A DNA stretch of 64,000 nt from Cohnella rhizoplanae. Lineage in GTDB: Bacteria; Bacillota; Bacilli; Paenibacillales; Paenibacillaceae. The position numbers and the translations under genes are program-made. A model generated the notes under the pieces. It was not told where the DNA came from. It ran no database searches and was given only the letters and a program-made list of their open reading frames with translations. How positions within the stretch are numbered: position 1 is the first letter of the stretch; every line of letters begins with the position of its first letter. The stretch spans positions 62,001-126,000 of the forward strand of contig NZ_CAOJCN010000010.1 in assembly GCF_948329515.1 (NCBI RefSeq). Direction: 5' to 3'. Positions 8,015 to 19,400 of this stretch are shown in pieces.

Positions 8015-8917
8015 TCAGGGCAGTTGCAGCTTGCCCATCGTCTCCCGGAATGTCGCGATGAACGCTTCCGCGGCGTTGGACAGGTAGCGCCCCTTGCGGT
8101 ATGCGATCACCAGCGTGCGCGTCGGCCTTCCCTTCAGCGGCAAGTACACCGGCTGGAGACCATCGTGCTCGCGACGGGTGATCATCTGCGGGACGAAGGC
8201 GATGCCCATGCCGGCCGCGACGAGCGATTGCACCGTCTCGATGTTGGTGCTCTCCACGACGACGCGCGGATCGAAGCCCGCCTGCCGGCACAGCCCGACC
8301 GCGATCGCGCGGAAGCCCTGCCCCTTCTTCAGCATGACGAACGACTCGTCCGCGAGCGCGCCTACGTCGGCCTCCGTCGCCCCTGAGGCGGCCAGCGGAT
8401 GGTCGCGGGGCACCGCGAGGCAGATCTCCTCCTCGAGGATCGGATCGTAGGCGAGGGACGGCTCGACAAGCGGCAGCGTGAGCAGACTGACGTCCGTGCC
8501 GCCGCTCGCGGTGAGCTGCTCGAGCGTGGCCGAGGCTTCCTCTACGAGCGCGATCTCGATGTCGGGATAAGCCCCTCTGAATGCCGGCAGCACGTGCGGC
8601 AGGATATGAGAGCCGGTGATCGGCAGACTCCCGACGACGATCCGTCCCTTGCGCAAGTCGGCGATATCCTCCATTTCGCGGCGCAGCTGCTCGGTCATGT
8701 CGACGATGCGCTGCGCTTTTTCCACGAACACGGTTCCGGCATGGGTCAGCTCGACGCTGTTGGTCGTGCGCTTGAATAGCAGCACGCCGAGCTCCTTCTC
8801 CAGCTTGGACAGCTGCTGGCTGAGCGACGGCTGCGCGATATGAAGCTTCTCGGCGGCGCGCGAGAAGTTCCGCTCCGCGGCGATCTGGATGACGTAATGC
8901 AGCAATCGGAATTCCAT
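8015..8917 (-). CDS. LysR-family transcriptional regulator, divergent from leuCD
   Basis: The 300-residue protein has an N-terminal winged helix-turn-helix (MEFRLLHYVIQIAAERNFSR through LTHAG, residues 1-60). A linker helix and a two-lobed effector-binding domain (GRIVVGSLP onward) follow. It resembles the CynR/GltC-like branch. It is transcribed away from leuC with 123 bp between the starts, the classic layout of an LysR activator controlling its divergent neighbour. The inducer cannot be named from sequence; a leucine-pathway intermediate is a reasonable guess. Confidence 0.9.
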   Translation of the reverse strand: MEFRLLHYVIQIAAERNFSRAAEKLHIAQPSLSQQLSKLEKELGVLLFKRTTNSVELTHAGTVFVEKAQRIVDMTEQLRREMEDIADLRKGRIVVGSLPITGSHILPHVLPAFRGAYPDIEIALVEEASATLEQLTASGGTDVSLLTLPLVEPSLAYDPILEEEICLAVPRDHPLAASGATEADVGALADESFVMLKKGQGFRAIAVGLCRQAGFDPRVVVESTNIETVQSLVAAGMGIAFVPQMITRREHDGLQPVYLPLKGRPTRTLVIAYRKGRYLSNAAEAFIATFRETMGKLQLP

Positions 8918-8967
8918 GGGCGCGTCTCCTTATATAACTGAACTATCAACTTTATAGGTATTATATC

Positions 8968-8997
8968 TTGGAACAATGATAGAACCAATGTTATTAT
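8968..8997 (+). promoter_or_regulatory. Candidate leuC promoter
   Basis: TTGGAA (8968-8973) and TATTAT (8992-8997) are 18 bases apart. The AT-rich 8940-9000 segment is the only place for LysR sites; I could not fix a single T-N11-A operator. Confidence 0.45.
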
Positions 8998-9040
8998 AGA
9001 ATCATTCTAGACGAGGATATCTACGCGGGGTGAAGGTAAA

Positions 9041-10462
<1,422 letters not shown>

Positions 10463-10481
10463 GGGGGGGAGACATACGCTT

Positions 10482-11090
10482 ATGCAACCATTTATCAAAT
10501 CCACGGGTCTCGTGGCGCCGGTCGACCGCGTGAACGTCGATACCGACGCCATCATCCCTAAGCAGTTCCTGAAGCGCATCGAGCGCAGCGGCTTCGGCCA
10601 ATACCTGTTCTTCGAATGGAGATTCGACGAGCAGGGCGCCACGATTCCGGAGTTTAACCTGAACAAGCCGCGTTACCAAGGGGCATCGGTCCTGCTGTCC
10701 CGCGCCAACTTCGGCTGCGGCTCCTCGCGTGAGCACGCGCCATGGGCGATTCTCGACTACGGCTTCAACGTGATCATCGCGCCTTCGTACGCGGATATTT
10801 TCTACAACAACTGCTTCAAGAACAGCATTCTGCCGATCAAGCTGAGCGAGGAGCAGGTCGACGACCTGTTCAAGCGCACCGAATCGACCGAAGGCTACAA
10901 GCTGACCGTCGATCTGGTGAACAAGGTCATTACCGACGACCAAGGCCTCAGCATTCCGTTCGACCTCGACGAGCACCGCCGCCAGTTCCTGCTCCAGGGT
11001 CTGGACGATATCGGCCTCACGCTGCAGCATGCGGACGAGATCGCAGCATACGAAGCGAAGAACGAAAAGAGACTGGCGAACGCATTTTAA
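10482..11090 (+). CDS. leuD: LeuD, 3-isopropylmalate dehydratase small subunit
   Basis: This swivelling-domain subunit completes the LeuCD isomerase. The 202-residue protein has [18 protein letters not shown] at the N-terminus and the substrate-recognition loop [16 protein letters not shown]. An AT-free GGGGGGGAGA ribosome site precedes ATG 10482. It ends the two-gene operon; an imperfect hairpin with a T-run follows. Confidence 0.97.
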   Translation: MQPFIKSTGLVAPVDRVNVDTDAIIPKQFLKRIERSGFGQYLFFEWRFDEQGATIPEFNLNKPRYQGASVLLSRANFGCGSSREHAPWAILDYGFNVIIAPSYADIFYNNCFKNSILPIKLSEEQVDDLFKRTESTEGYKLTVDLVNKVITDDQGLSIPFDLDEHRRQFLLQGLDDIGLTLQHADEIAAYEAKNEKRLANAF

Positions 11091-11112
11091 ATCTTGATTT
11101 TGAACGCTATAT

Positions 11113-11162
11113 GGGTCTTCTTTCCCGGGTCGACACTTTTCGGGAAAGAGGGCCTTTTTTTC
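11113..11162 (+). terminator. Terminator after leuD
   Basis: GGTCTTCTTTCCCG pairs imperfectly with CGGGAAAGAGGGCC, followed by a run of seven T. Confidence 0.75.
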
Positions 11163-11216
11163 CTCTAAAACTCGCAACTTTTGTCATTGCCCGGCGTCTA
11201 AACAAGGGTGGACAAG

Positions 11217-11283
11217 CCAAAAAGCGCCCCTTCCGATAAAAAGGTCTCGTTTAGGACTTTTTTAACGGAAGCGCCGCTTTTGG
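11217..11283 (+). repeat. Long nested inverted repeat in the amidase 5' leader
   Basis: Outer arms AAAAGCG/CGCTTTT and TTCCG/CGGAA enclose an inner AAAAAG/CTTTTT stem. The element lies 30 bp before the amidase start. It could be a second terminator or a leader structure; I see no riboswitch core. Confidence 0.45.
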
Positions 11284-11314
11284 AACGGCCCAATCATAGA
11301 CACCGAGGTGAAGC

Positions 11315-12850
11315 ATGAGGTACTGGATTTCCCTGCTGTTTGTCGTCTCGATGCTTTTCGCCGCCGCCGGATTCGCTTCCGCCGCGGCCGTCACGCCCCA
11401 GCTTATCCTGGACGGCGTGGCACTGACATCGAAGGAGCCGCCCGCCTTGATCGACAACCGCGTGATGCTGCCGATCCGCACGGTGACGGAGAACCTGGGC
11501 TACACCGTCAAGTTTGACAATGCGACGAAGACGGTAACGGTCGCGAGCGGGGAATCTGTCATCGTCATGACCGTGGGCACCAAGAAGGCGACCGTCAACG
11601 GAATCGAGACCGAGCTCGAGGCGGCCCCGATCATCAAGCAGACGACGCCCGCGACCGCCACGACGATGGTGCCGCTCATTTTCGTGAAGGACAACTTCGG
11701 CGCGGACATCGTGTGGGACAACAAGACCAAGTCCGCCTTTATCTACACTTCGCACGCCGGCTCCGGCGGTACGGGCGGCGGAGACGCCTCGGGCGGCACA
11801 GGCGGCGGGAGCGACTCCTCCGGCGGCGGCTTGATCGGGGTCGTCGACGAAGATCCCGCCGCGGGCGGATCGACGGATCCCGGCACGCAGCCGGGGGACG
11901 GCACGACCGTGACCGACCCGTATACGAACCTGGCGGCCATCCACGGCATCCGGTTCGAAAACGAAGCCGTGATCCTGAGCTACGAAGGCGAGATCGCGCC
12001 GGTCGTCACGACGCTGACGGGACCCGACCGGATCGTCGTCGACGTGCCCAAGTCCGATTTCGCGGCCGATTTCGCGCAGGATCTCTTCGTCGCCGGCGCC
12101 ACGGCCAAGAGCGGCACATTCCCGGTGGCCGGACACCCGGTGCTGACGCAGGTACGCTACTCGATTTTCCAGGCGAACACCAATACGCTTCGATTCGTGC
12201 TCGACCTGAGCAGCGCTTACGGCTACGAAGTGCAGAACGACGCCTCGGCCGGTGAATTCAAGATCCTGCTCAACGGGGCGGCGCCTCCGGTGCCGCCGAC
12301 GCCGACGGACAAGATATACACGGTCGTGCTCGACGCCGGACACGGCGGCAGCGACTCGGGCGCGATCGGCGTCAGCGGCAAGTACGAGAAGAACTTCAAC
12401 CTCGCCATCATTTTGAAAGTACAAGCGCTGCTCGCGGCCGATCCGCGCCTTAAGATCGTCATGACGCGATCGGGCGACACGTTCCCTTCGCTCAGCGACC
12501 GATACAACCTGGCCAACTCGGTCAAGGCAGACCTCTTCCTGTCCGTCCATGCGAACAGCAATACGAAGAATACGGTCAACGGTACCGAGGTGTACTACAC
12601 ACGCGCGGAGAGCCTTGCCTTCGCCAACGTCGTGAAGCAGTATGCGACGCCGGCCACCGGGCTCGCCGACCGCGGCGTCATCCAGAAGAGCCTGGCCGTG
12701 ACGCGCGAGACCAAGATGCCGGCCGTCCTGTTCGAAGCCGGGTACCTGTCGAACGCGACGGAAGAGAAGAAGCTGTTCGCCGAAGACTTCCAGAACCGCA
12801 CGGCAGCCGGGCTCGCAGCCGCAGTCAAGGCCTATCTTAAATTAGCGTGA
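11315..12850 (+). CDS. Secreted N-acetylmuramoyl-L-alanine amidase with copper-amine-oxidase-like N-domain and AMIN domain
   Basis: This exported cell-wall hydrolase cleaves the amide between muramic acid and the stem peptide. A signal peptide (residues 1-24, ending ASAAA) is followed by a copper-amine-oxidase-like N-terminal domain (about 28-147). Next come a Gly/Ser-rich linker (about 148-190), an AMIN domain (about 205-315) and an Amidase_3 domain (about 335-511). Visible zinc and catalytic residues are H343 in DAGHGG, E358, H412 in SVHANS and E474 in FEAGYLSN, so the enzyme looks intact. GAGGTG precedes ATG 11315. The SLH protein follows after 43 bp, probably in the same transcript. Confidence 0.92.
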   Translation: MRYWISLLFVVSMLFAAAGFASAAAVTPQLILDGVALTSKEPPALIDNRVMLPIRTVTENLGYTVKFDNATKTVTVASGESVIVMTVGTKKATVNGIETELEAAPIIKQTTPATATTMVPLIFVKDNFGADIVWDNKTKSAFIYTSHAGSGGTGGGDASGGTGGGSDSSGGGLIGVVDEDPAAGGSTDPGTQPGDGTTVTDPYTNLAAIHGIRFENEAVILSYEGEIAPVVTTLTGPDRIVVDVPKSDFAADFAQDLFVAGATAKSGTFPVAGHPVLTQVRYSIFQANTNTLRFVLDLSSAYGYEVQNDASAGEFKILLNGAAPPVPPTPTDKIYTVVLDAGHGGSDSGAIGVSGKYEKNFNLAIILKVQALLAADPRLKIVMTRSGDTFPSLSDRYNLANSVKADLFLSVHANSNTKNTVNGTEVYYTRAESLAFANVVKQYATPATGLADRGVIQKSLAVTRETKMPAVLFEAGYLSNATEEKKLFAEDFQNRTAAGLAAAVKAYLKLA

Positions 12851-12893
12851 CGCCGGCGAGACCGGTTGAACGCACGATCGGGGAGATTACGAG

Positions 12894-15596
12894 ATGTCGT
12901 TGAAGTCACGCAAACTGCTCTTATCCATTCTCACGCTGGCGCTCCTCTGGACGAGCGCCGGCGCCTTCGCGCCCGCCGCATCCGCCGCATCCAAGACGCC
13001 GTTTACCGACGTCTCGGCCGGCCACTGGGCCGAAAAGCATATCGCCAAGCTGGCGCTGCAAGGCTTGCTCGCGGGCAAGGGCGCAAACCTGTTCGGCCCG
13101 AACGACAACGTCAAGCGCCAGGACGCGGTCATCATCGCGATTCGTTTCCTCGATCTCGAGCAGAAGGCTTTGGATTCGGGCGTCGCCGCGTTTCCAAGCA
13201 CCTTTAACGTAAGCGCCTACGCGAACCTGTACGTGAGCTTTGCGCTGAAGGAAGGCATTCTGAGCCGAAACGAAGAGTTCGCGCTCGCCGAGGCCGACCC
13301 GAAGGTCAAATGGGGCGAGGCGCCGGCCACGCGCGAGTGGATCGCGAGACTGCTCGTGCGCACGATCGGCCAGACGGCCGCGAGCGGCTCCACCTCCTTC
13401 GCGGACAACGCGTCGATCGACAAGGATCTGGTCGGCTTCGTCAAGGCCGCCGTCGACCTGGAGCTCGTCAAGGGTCTGGACGGCAACAAGTTCGCGCCCA
13501 AGGGCATCGTGACGCGGGCGACCGCGGCCACGCTCTTCAGCCGCGCGGAAGCAAAGAAGCAAGCGGCCGCGTATCCGAAGCAGACGACGGGGATGCTGAT
13601 CGGCTCGAGCGCGGACGCTCTGACCGTGCTGCAGACGAATGGAAGCGTGACTTCCTACGCCATCGGATCGGGCACGCTGTTCTCCCGTCTCGATACCGAG
13701 AAGCTGACCGCGCAGGACGCGCTCAAGATTTACGGCACGGTAAACGTCATCGCAGCCGCGGACGGCTCCGCGGCTTATGCCGAGCAAGTCAGCGATACGC
13801 CGCAGGTCAAGACGGCGCAGGGCAAGCTGGTCGTCGTGAACGCGTCCAAATCCACGATCACGCTGCTGAGCGGCGAGGACGTACAGGCGTATGCGTACGA
13901 CGCCGCGCGGCCGCCAGTCGTGACCGACGCCGAGAACAATGCGGTGAACCTCGCGGATCTGCCGGTGAACGCGGAACTCGCGCTCACGATCGACACGTAC
14001 ACGCAGTCCGGCAAGGTGCTCGCCGTTAAGGCAAGCCAATCCGCCGTCGCAAGGTCCGGTCAGGGGACGATCATGAACGTCGATGCCGCGGGCCGCAAGC
14101 TGCAGATCAAGGACAACGCAACCTCGATCGCCGACACCCGCGGGGTCGACGCCAACGCGGTGCTGCGCACGGCGAACGGCGTGCCGGCGGCGATCGGAGA
14201 TCTCAAGGTCGGCGACGCCGTATCCTACGAGATCAAGAACGGCTTATACACGACGGTGACCGTCACCAAGAGCGCTTCAGCCGCGAGCGTTACCGGCACG
14301 CTGTTCAAGATCGATGCCTCCGCGCAGACGATCCAGTACAAGGTATCCGGCGCGAGCGACATCATCGGCAAGGAATACGTCGCTGGCGTAGCCGTAAAAA
14401 TCGCCGGTCTGAAGGATGCGGCGCTAGCCGACCTGTACCCGGGGGATTCCGTAACGCTGACGCTGAACGCGGAGGGCAAGGTTACCGCGGTCGAAGCGAC
14501 CGGGCGGAGCGTCCAGGTTCAGAACGGGCTGGTCGTATCTTCTTATGATAACGACGCCAAGGTGCTCATCCTCAAGGATGCCGCCGGCAGCGTCAAGACA
14601 TTCGCGCTCGGCGCCGGCGTGCGCTACGATCTGAACGGCACGGCGATCTCGGCCGAAGCGGGCGCGAGCATGCTGTACAAGGGACGCAAGGTCGACATCG
14701 GCTATTCCGGCAGCAACGTCGTGTCGATCTCCTACGTCGCGCAATACAAGGGCACGGTATCGGAGAACAACACGACGACCAAGACCCTGAAGCTGCTGCT
14801 GGACAACAATTCGACCGTTTATGTCCCTTACACCGCGCCGACGGTCGAGATGTACGGACAGACCAACCGGTCTTATGCCGATATCAAGGCCGGCGACCGG
14901 ATCGTCGCGCTGCTCGACGGCGCGCAGAACTACGCGGTCGCGCTGCAGCTCGTGAAGACCGTTCAGTTCGAAGTCGTATCCGTCGATACGGCTGCCGCCA
15001 AGCTCAAGGCCAAGGCCGCCGACGGCTCCGTCGCCGAGTGGACGGTCGGCACCGGGTTCGTCCTGCAGGACGCGAGCGGCAATGCCGCCTCGCTGAGCGG
15101 ATATACCGCGGGCACGCTGCTGAACGTAACGCTGCAAGGTTCGACGCCGACGCTGGCGAAGATCGTTCCGTACTCGTTCGGGCGCGTCGTCGCCATTGAT
15201 ACGTCCGCCGGCACGATCGATATCCGGACGGGCGCCGGCGCGGCCGTCAGGCAGACGGTGGGGCTGACGCCGCTCGTCGTACGGAACGGCGTATCCTCGA
15301 ATTCGCTGTCGTCGATCCAGCTGGACGATCGCGTCGAATTGCGCAAGGACGAGAGCGACCACGCGATCGTATCGGTGATCACGCCGGTGAGCAAGACGTA
15401 CTGGCGCACGGATAAGACGACGAATACGCTGTATGCCGAGGTGGCGCCGAACGAGACGGGTTATTCGATCGCGCTATCTCCCCAGGCGTATATCCATCAG
15501 GGAGAGACCGCGCTGACGACCGACGGGTTGAACAAAAGCGACCCGATCAACATCTACGTGATTCGCGGCAAAGCGGTCGAGATCTCCAAGTCTTAA
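12894..15596 (+). CDS. S-layer-homology domain surface protein, 900 residues
   Basis: The signal peptide (residues 1-32, ending ASAAS) is followed by three SLH-like repeats (about 34-220: TPFTDVSAGHWAEKHI, then further divergent copies). These bind pyruvylated secondary cell-wall polymer and anchor the protein outside the cell. The remaining 680 residues are rich in Thr, Ala, Asp and Lys, predicted beta strands with a loose repeated pattern (VTxVxxxxxxxxG, LKVGDxVSYEI-like). I recognise no enzyme motif there. It follows the amidase gene with a GGGGAG ribosome site and ends at a strong terminator. A wall or S-layer-associated structural role is inferred. Confidence 0.85.
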   Translation: MSLKSRKLLLSILTLALLWTSAGAFAPAASAASKTPFTDVSAGHWAEKHIAKLALQGLLAGKGANLFGPNDNVKRQDAVIIAIRFLDLEQKALDSGVAAFPSTFNVSAYANLYVSFALKEGILSRNEEFALAEADPKVKWGEAPATREWIARLLVRTIGQTAASGSTSFADNASIDKDLVGFVKAAVDLELVKGLDGNKFAPKGIVTRATAATLFSRAEAKKQAAAYPKQTTGMLIGSSADALTVLQTNGSVTSYAIGSGTLFSRLDTEKLTAQDALKIYGTVNVIAAADGSAAYAEQVSDTPQVKTAQGKLVVVNASKSTITLLSGEDVQAYAYDAARPPVVTDAENNAVNLADLPVNAELALTIDTYTQSGKVLAVKASQSAVARSGQGTIMNVDAAGRKLQIKDNATSIADTRGVDANAVLRTANGVPAAIGDLKVGDAVSYEIKNGLYTTVTVTKSASAASVTGTLFKIDASAQTIQYKVSGASDIIGKEYVAGVAVKIAGLKDAALADLYPGDSVTLTLNAEGKVTAVEATGRSVQVQNGLVVSSYDNDAKVLILKDAAGSVKTFALGAGVRYDLNGTAISAEAGASMLYKGRKVDIGYSGSNVVSISYVAQYKGTVSENNTTTKTLKLLLDNNSTVYVPYTAPTVEMYGQTNRSYADIKAGDRIVALLDGAQNYAVALQLVKTVQFEVVSVDTAAAKLKAKAADGSVAEWTVGTGFVLQDASGNAASLSGYTAGTLLNVTLQGSTPTLAKIVPYSFGRVVAIDTSAGTIDIRTGAGAAVRQTVGLTPLVVRNGVSSNSLSSIQLDDRVELRKDESDHAIVSVITPVSKTYWRTDKTTNTLYAEVAPNETGYSIALSPQAYIHQGETALTTDGLNKSDPINIYVIRGKAVEISKS

Positions 15597-15622
15597 AGGC
15601 TTGCGTCCCGACTTTGAATAAG

Positions 15623-15655
15623 ACGGCTCCGCTTAACGGCGGGGCCGTTTTTTTA
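15623..15655 (+). terminator. Terminator after the SLH protein gene
   Basis: ACGGCTCCGC and GCGGGGCCGT pair around TTAAC-G, followed by seven T. Confidence 0.9.
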
Positions 15656-15788
15656 CGGCGCTCAAGGCTTTAAGTCGCCACGATGCGCGCGTTTGATCGC
15701 CGCATCGTCTTGTCGAATGGACGATCTTCCGCTACACTGAAAGTTAATGCTTTTGAGGGAAACAAGGCATGGGAGATGGAAGCAAGCG

Positions 15789-16466
15789 ATGAATAAAACG
15801 AAAATGCGATATATTCTGGACGAGATCGCCAAGATGTTCCCGGATGCGCACTGCGAGCTGATCCATCGCAATCCGTTCGAGCTGACGATCGCCGTGCTGT
15901 TGTCCGCGCAGTGCACGGACGAGACGGTTAACCGCGTCACGGCGAGCCTGTTCGAGAAATATACTAATCCGCAGGATTACCTGTATGTGCCGCTCGAAGA
16001 GCTGGAGAACGACATCCGCCGGATCGGCCTGTTCCGCAACAAGGCGGCGAATATTCAAAAGCTGTGCCGGATTCTGATCGATAAATACGGCGGCGAGGTG
16101 CCGGCAAGCCACGAGGGACTTACCGAACTGCCCGGCGTCGGCCGTAAGACGGCTAACGTGGTCATGTCCAACGCCTTCGACGTCCCCGCCATCGCGGTAG
16201 ATACGCACGTGGAGCGCGTATCCAAGCGGCTTGCGATCGCGAAGCCCGAAGACTCCGTGCTCGAGGTGGAGAAGAAGCTGATGAAGCTCGTCCCCCGGGA
16301 CGAATGGACATTGACCCATCATCGGATCATTTTCTTCGGGCGCTACCACTGCAAAGCGCAGAACCCGAAGTGCGAGCTCTGTCCGCTGCTGGATATCTGT
16401 CCGGAGGGCAAACGCAGAATGAAGCCGGCAGCGGCGCGGAAGCAGCGGGGAGGAGCGGCATCATGA
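15789..16466 (+). CDS. nth: Endonuclease III (DNA glycosylase/AP lyase)
   Basis: Nth removes oxidised pyrimidines and nicks abasic sites in base-excision repair. The helix-hairpin-helix LPGVGRKTANVV gives the catalytic lysine K120, and the catalytic aspartate is D138 in VDTHVERVSKRL, the same numbering as E. coli Nth. Four cysteines with C-X6-C-X2-C-X5-C spacing at the C-terminus form the 4Fe-4S site. I used ATG 15789, which gives 225 residues and skips 14 codons without family similarity. Its stop codon overlaps the dynamin start as ATGA. Confidence 0.95.
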   Translation: MNKTKMRYILDEIAKMFPDAHCELIHRNPFELTIAVLLSAQCTDETVNRVTASLFEKYTNPQDYLYVPLEELENDIRRIGLFRNKAANIQKLCRILIDKYGGEVPASHEGLTELPGVGRKTANVVMSNAFDVPAIAVDTHVERVSKRLAIAKPEDSVLEVEKKLMKLVPRDEWTLTHHRIIFFGRYHCKAQNPKCELCPLLDICPEGKRRMKPAAARKQRGGAAS

Positions 16467-19400
16467 CGCCTGGAAAAATGGAAACCGTGACAGAAAGACC
16501 GATAGCGCCGAACGGGAAGTCGACCGATTATATCGATGCGCTGCGCAGGATGTCCGCGGCGGCCGCGGGAGCGGGAGATGCGGCGAACGGGGCCAAGCTG
16601 GAGGAGCTCGCGGGCAAGCTGTCGCTGGATATCGCTACGCTGGCGTTTTGCGGGCATTTCTCCGCGGGCAAGTCGACGCTCGTAAACGCGCTGTGCGGCG
16701 CGCAGCTGCTCCCGTCCTCGCCGATCCCGACGAGCGCCAACGTCGTCACGATCGCGAACGGAGAGCCATCCGTCCGGGTCGAGTTCGTCGGCAAGGACGG
16801 CTCGGTCAAAGAAATTCCGGGCGTATCAGTCGAGCGGCTCGGCGATCTGGCCGTAGACGGGGAGGGCGTATCGTCCATCGACGTCCGCTACCCGATCCCG
16901 CTGCTGGGCGACGCGCTCGCGCTCGTCGACACGCCCGGAGTCGATTCTACGGACGGCGCGCACCGCGCGGCGACCGAGTCGGCGCTGCACCTGGCCGACG
17001 TCGTATTCTACGTGACGGACTACAACCATGTATTGTCCGACGTCAACTTCCGGTTTCTGCGGATGCTGCATCAGTGGGGCAAGCCGACGTACTTGATCGT
17101 GAATCAGATCGACAAGCACCGCGAGAGCGAGGTTCGCTTCGAGGACTTCAGGCAGGGTCTGAACGCCGCTCTCGAAGCATGGCGTATCGACCTAGCGGGG
17201 CTCTTGTTCCTCTCCATGCGCCATCCCGAGCATCAGCTGTCCCAGATGAACGAGCTGCTGCGGGTCATCGAGGCGCTCAAGGGCGAGAAAGAGAAGCTGC
17301 TGCTGCACAGCGCCGACCGTTCGGCGGTCCATCTGGCCGGCGCGTTCAAGGAAGGCCTGCTGCAGCGGCAGTCGGACCGCCGCGAAGCGCTGCTCGCCGA
17401 GGCCGGCGGAGAGCAAGGGATGGCGGCGCTGGCCGAGCGGCGGCGCGCGCTGACCGCAGAACTGGAGGAGGTCCGCACGGCGGGCGAGCGCCAGCTCGAC
17501 GAATTGAAGCGCGAGCTCGACAAGCTGCTCGCGAACGCCGGGCTCACGCCGGCGGAGACGCGCGACAAAGCGCGCGCCGTGCTCGAGAGCCGTCAGCCGG
17601 GCTTCAAGGTCGGCTGGCTCGGCAGCGGCGCCAAGACGGAGGCCGAACGCGAGCGGAGACTGACGGAACTCGCGCAGGACTTCGCCGCGCAGGCGGAGGC
17701 GAACGTGCATGTGCACGTGCGTTCGATGCTGCGCCGCGAAGCGAAGGAGGCGGGGGGCGCCGACGCCGCCTGGGAGGCGGACCTGGATACGGCGTTCCCG
17801 TCCCCGGACGCGGCATGGATCGCATCGCTCGTGAAGCCGGGCGTTGGATCGGGCGGGGATGCGACGCTCGTATTCGCGTCGGAGCTCGGCGCGGAATGGA
17901 AGAGCCGGGTGCGCAAGACGGCGCTCGCGAGGTTCGAGGCGCTCGTCATGCGCCGAAGCCCCGAGCGCGACGAGGCACTCGCCAGGCTAGCTGCCGCATT
18001 GTCCGAGCTGGACGGCAGGCAGTCCGCGGCGGACCGTCTGCGCGAGCTTGACGAGGAGGCGGACGCTGCGGAGCGTCGGCTCGTGGCGATGCTGCCGGAG
18101 GGCGGCGTCGCGTCCGCCCGCGACCTAGGTCTCCCAGCGCCTCAGCCTGTCCGGGCGCCGGCTTCGCTGCCGCAGGAGACATCGGTCTCTCCGCCTGCAG
18201 CAGGAATGCCGGTCTCGGCGGGCGTCGAATCCGCTGCCACCCAAGCAGGCGAGTCCGGCGCAGGCGGGGAGAGCGCCTCCTACGGCGCCTCCGCCGGCGC
18301 CGCGGCGCTCCTCGAGCGCGGCGCGGCGCTGCTCGCGCCATTCCCCGAGCTGGCGCGGCAGCGCGAGGCGCTGTCCGCCAAAGCGGCTCAGCTGCGGGAC
18401 AGCCGCTTCACGATCGCGCTGTTCGGCGCGTTCAGCGCGGGCAAGTCGTCCTTCGCCAACGCGCTCGTCGGATTGCCCGCGCTGCCCGTGTCGCCCAATC
18501 CGACGACGGCGACGATCAACCGCGTCGTCGCGCCGGCGGAGGGGGCGCCTCACGGCAGCGCCCGCATCCATATGAAGGAAGCCGACGACATGCGCGGAGA
18601 CCTGGCGCACTCGCTCGCACGCCTAGGCGTCCGGGAGCGCGACATCGAGGCCGCGTCCGGCCCCGCGGAGCTGTTCGCGCTGGCCGCCCGCATGTCGCCG
18701 GACGACATTCACCCGCGGGGACGGCCGCACCTGGCCTTCCTGCGCGCCGCCGCCCGCGGCTGGGAGCGTTACGGCCCGCTGCTCGGCACTTCGTTTATCG
18801 CCGAGGGAGCGGATTACCGCCGCTACGTCGCGGACGAGGAAGCGTCCTGCTTCGTCGCCTCCGCGGACCTGCACGTCGACGCGCCGCTGACGCGCAGCGG
18901 CGCCGTGCTCGTCGATACGCCCGGAGCGGATTCGATCAACGCCCGCCACACGGGCGTCGCCTTCGAATACATCAAAAACGCGGATGCCGTTCTATTTGTC
19001 ACGTACTATAACCACGCCTTCACGGAAGCCGACCGGAGCTTCCTGCATCAGCTGGGCAGCGTCAAGGACGCGTTCGAGCTCGACAAGATGTTCTTCGTGC
19101 TCAATGCGGCGGATCTCGCTTCCTCTCCCGAGGAGCTGGCCGGCGTCGCCGCGCACGTCGAATCGCAGCTGCTGAAGCACGGCATCCGGCAGCCGCGCAT
19201 ATATCCGGTCTCCAGCCTGCGCGGCCTCGAAGCCAAGCTGGCGGGAGACGCGGCCGAGCGCCGCGAATCCGGGCTCGCGGACTTCGAAGACGCGTTCAGG
19301 CGGTTCGCGGACGAGGAGCTGGGGAGCCTGGCGCTCGCATCCGCCCGCAAGCAGCTCGCGCGGATCGGGTCGCGCATCGACGGGCTGCTCGGCTCCGCGA

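Noticed and set aside
11163..11314. ydaO-type c-di-AMP riboswitch before the amidase
   Set aside because: The conserved core is absent; only the nested inverted repeat is present.
13600..15590. Possible tandem repeats in the SLH protein gene
   Set aside because: The protein pattern is loose and no DNA-level repeat unit of fixed length is visible.
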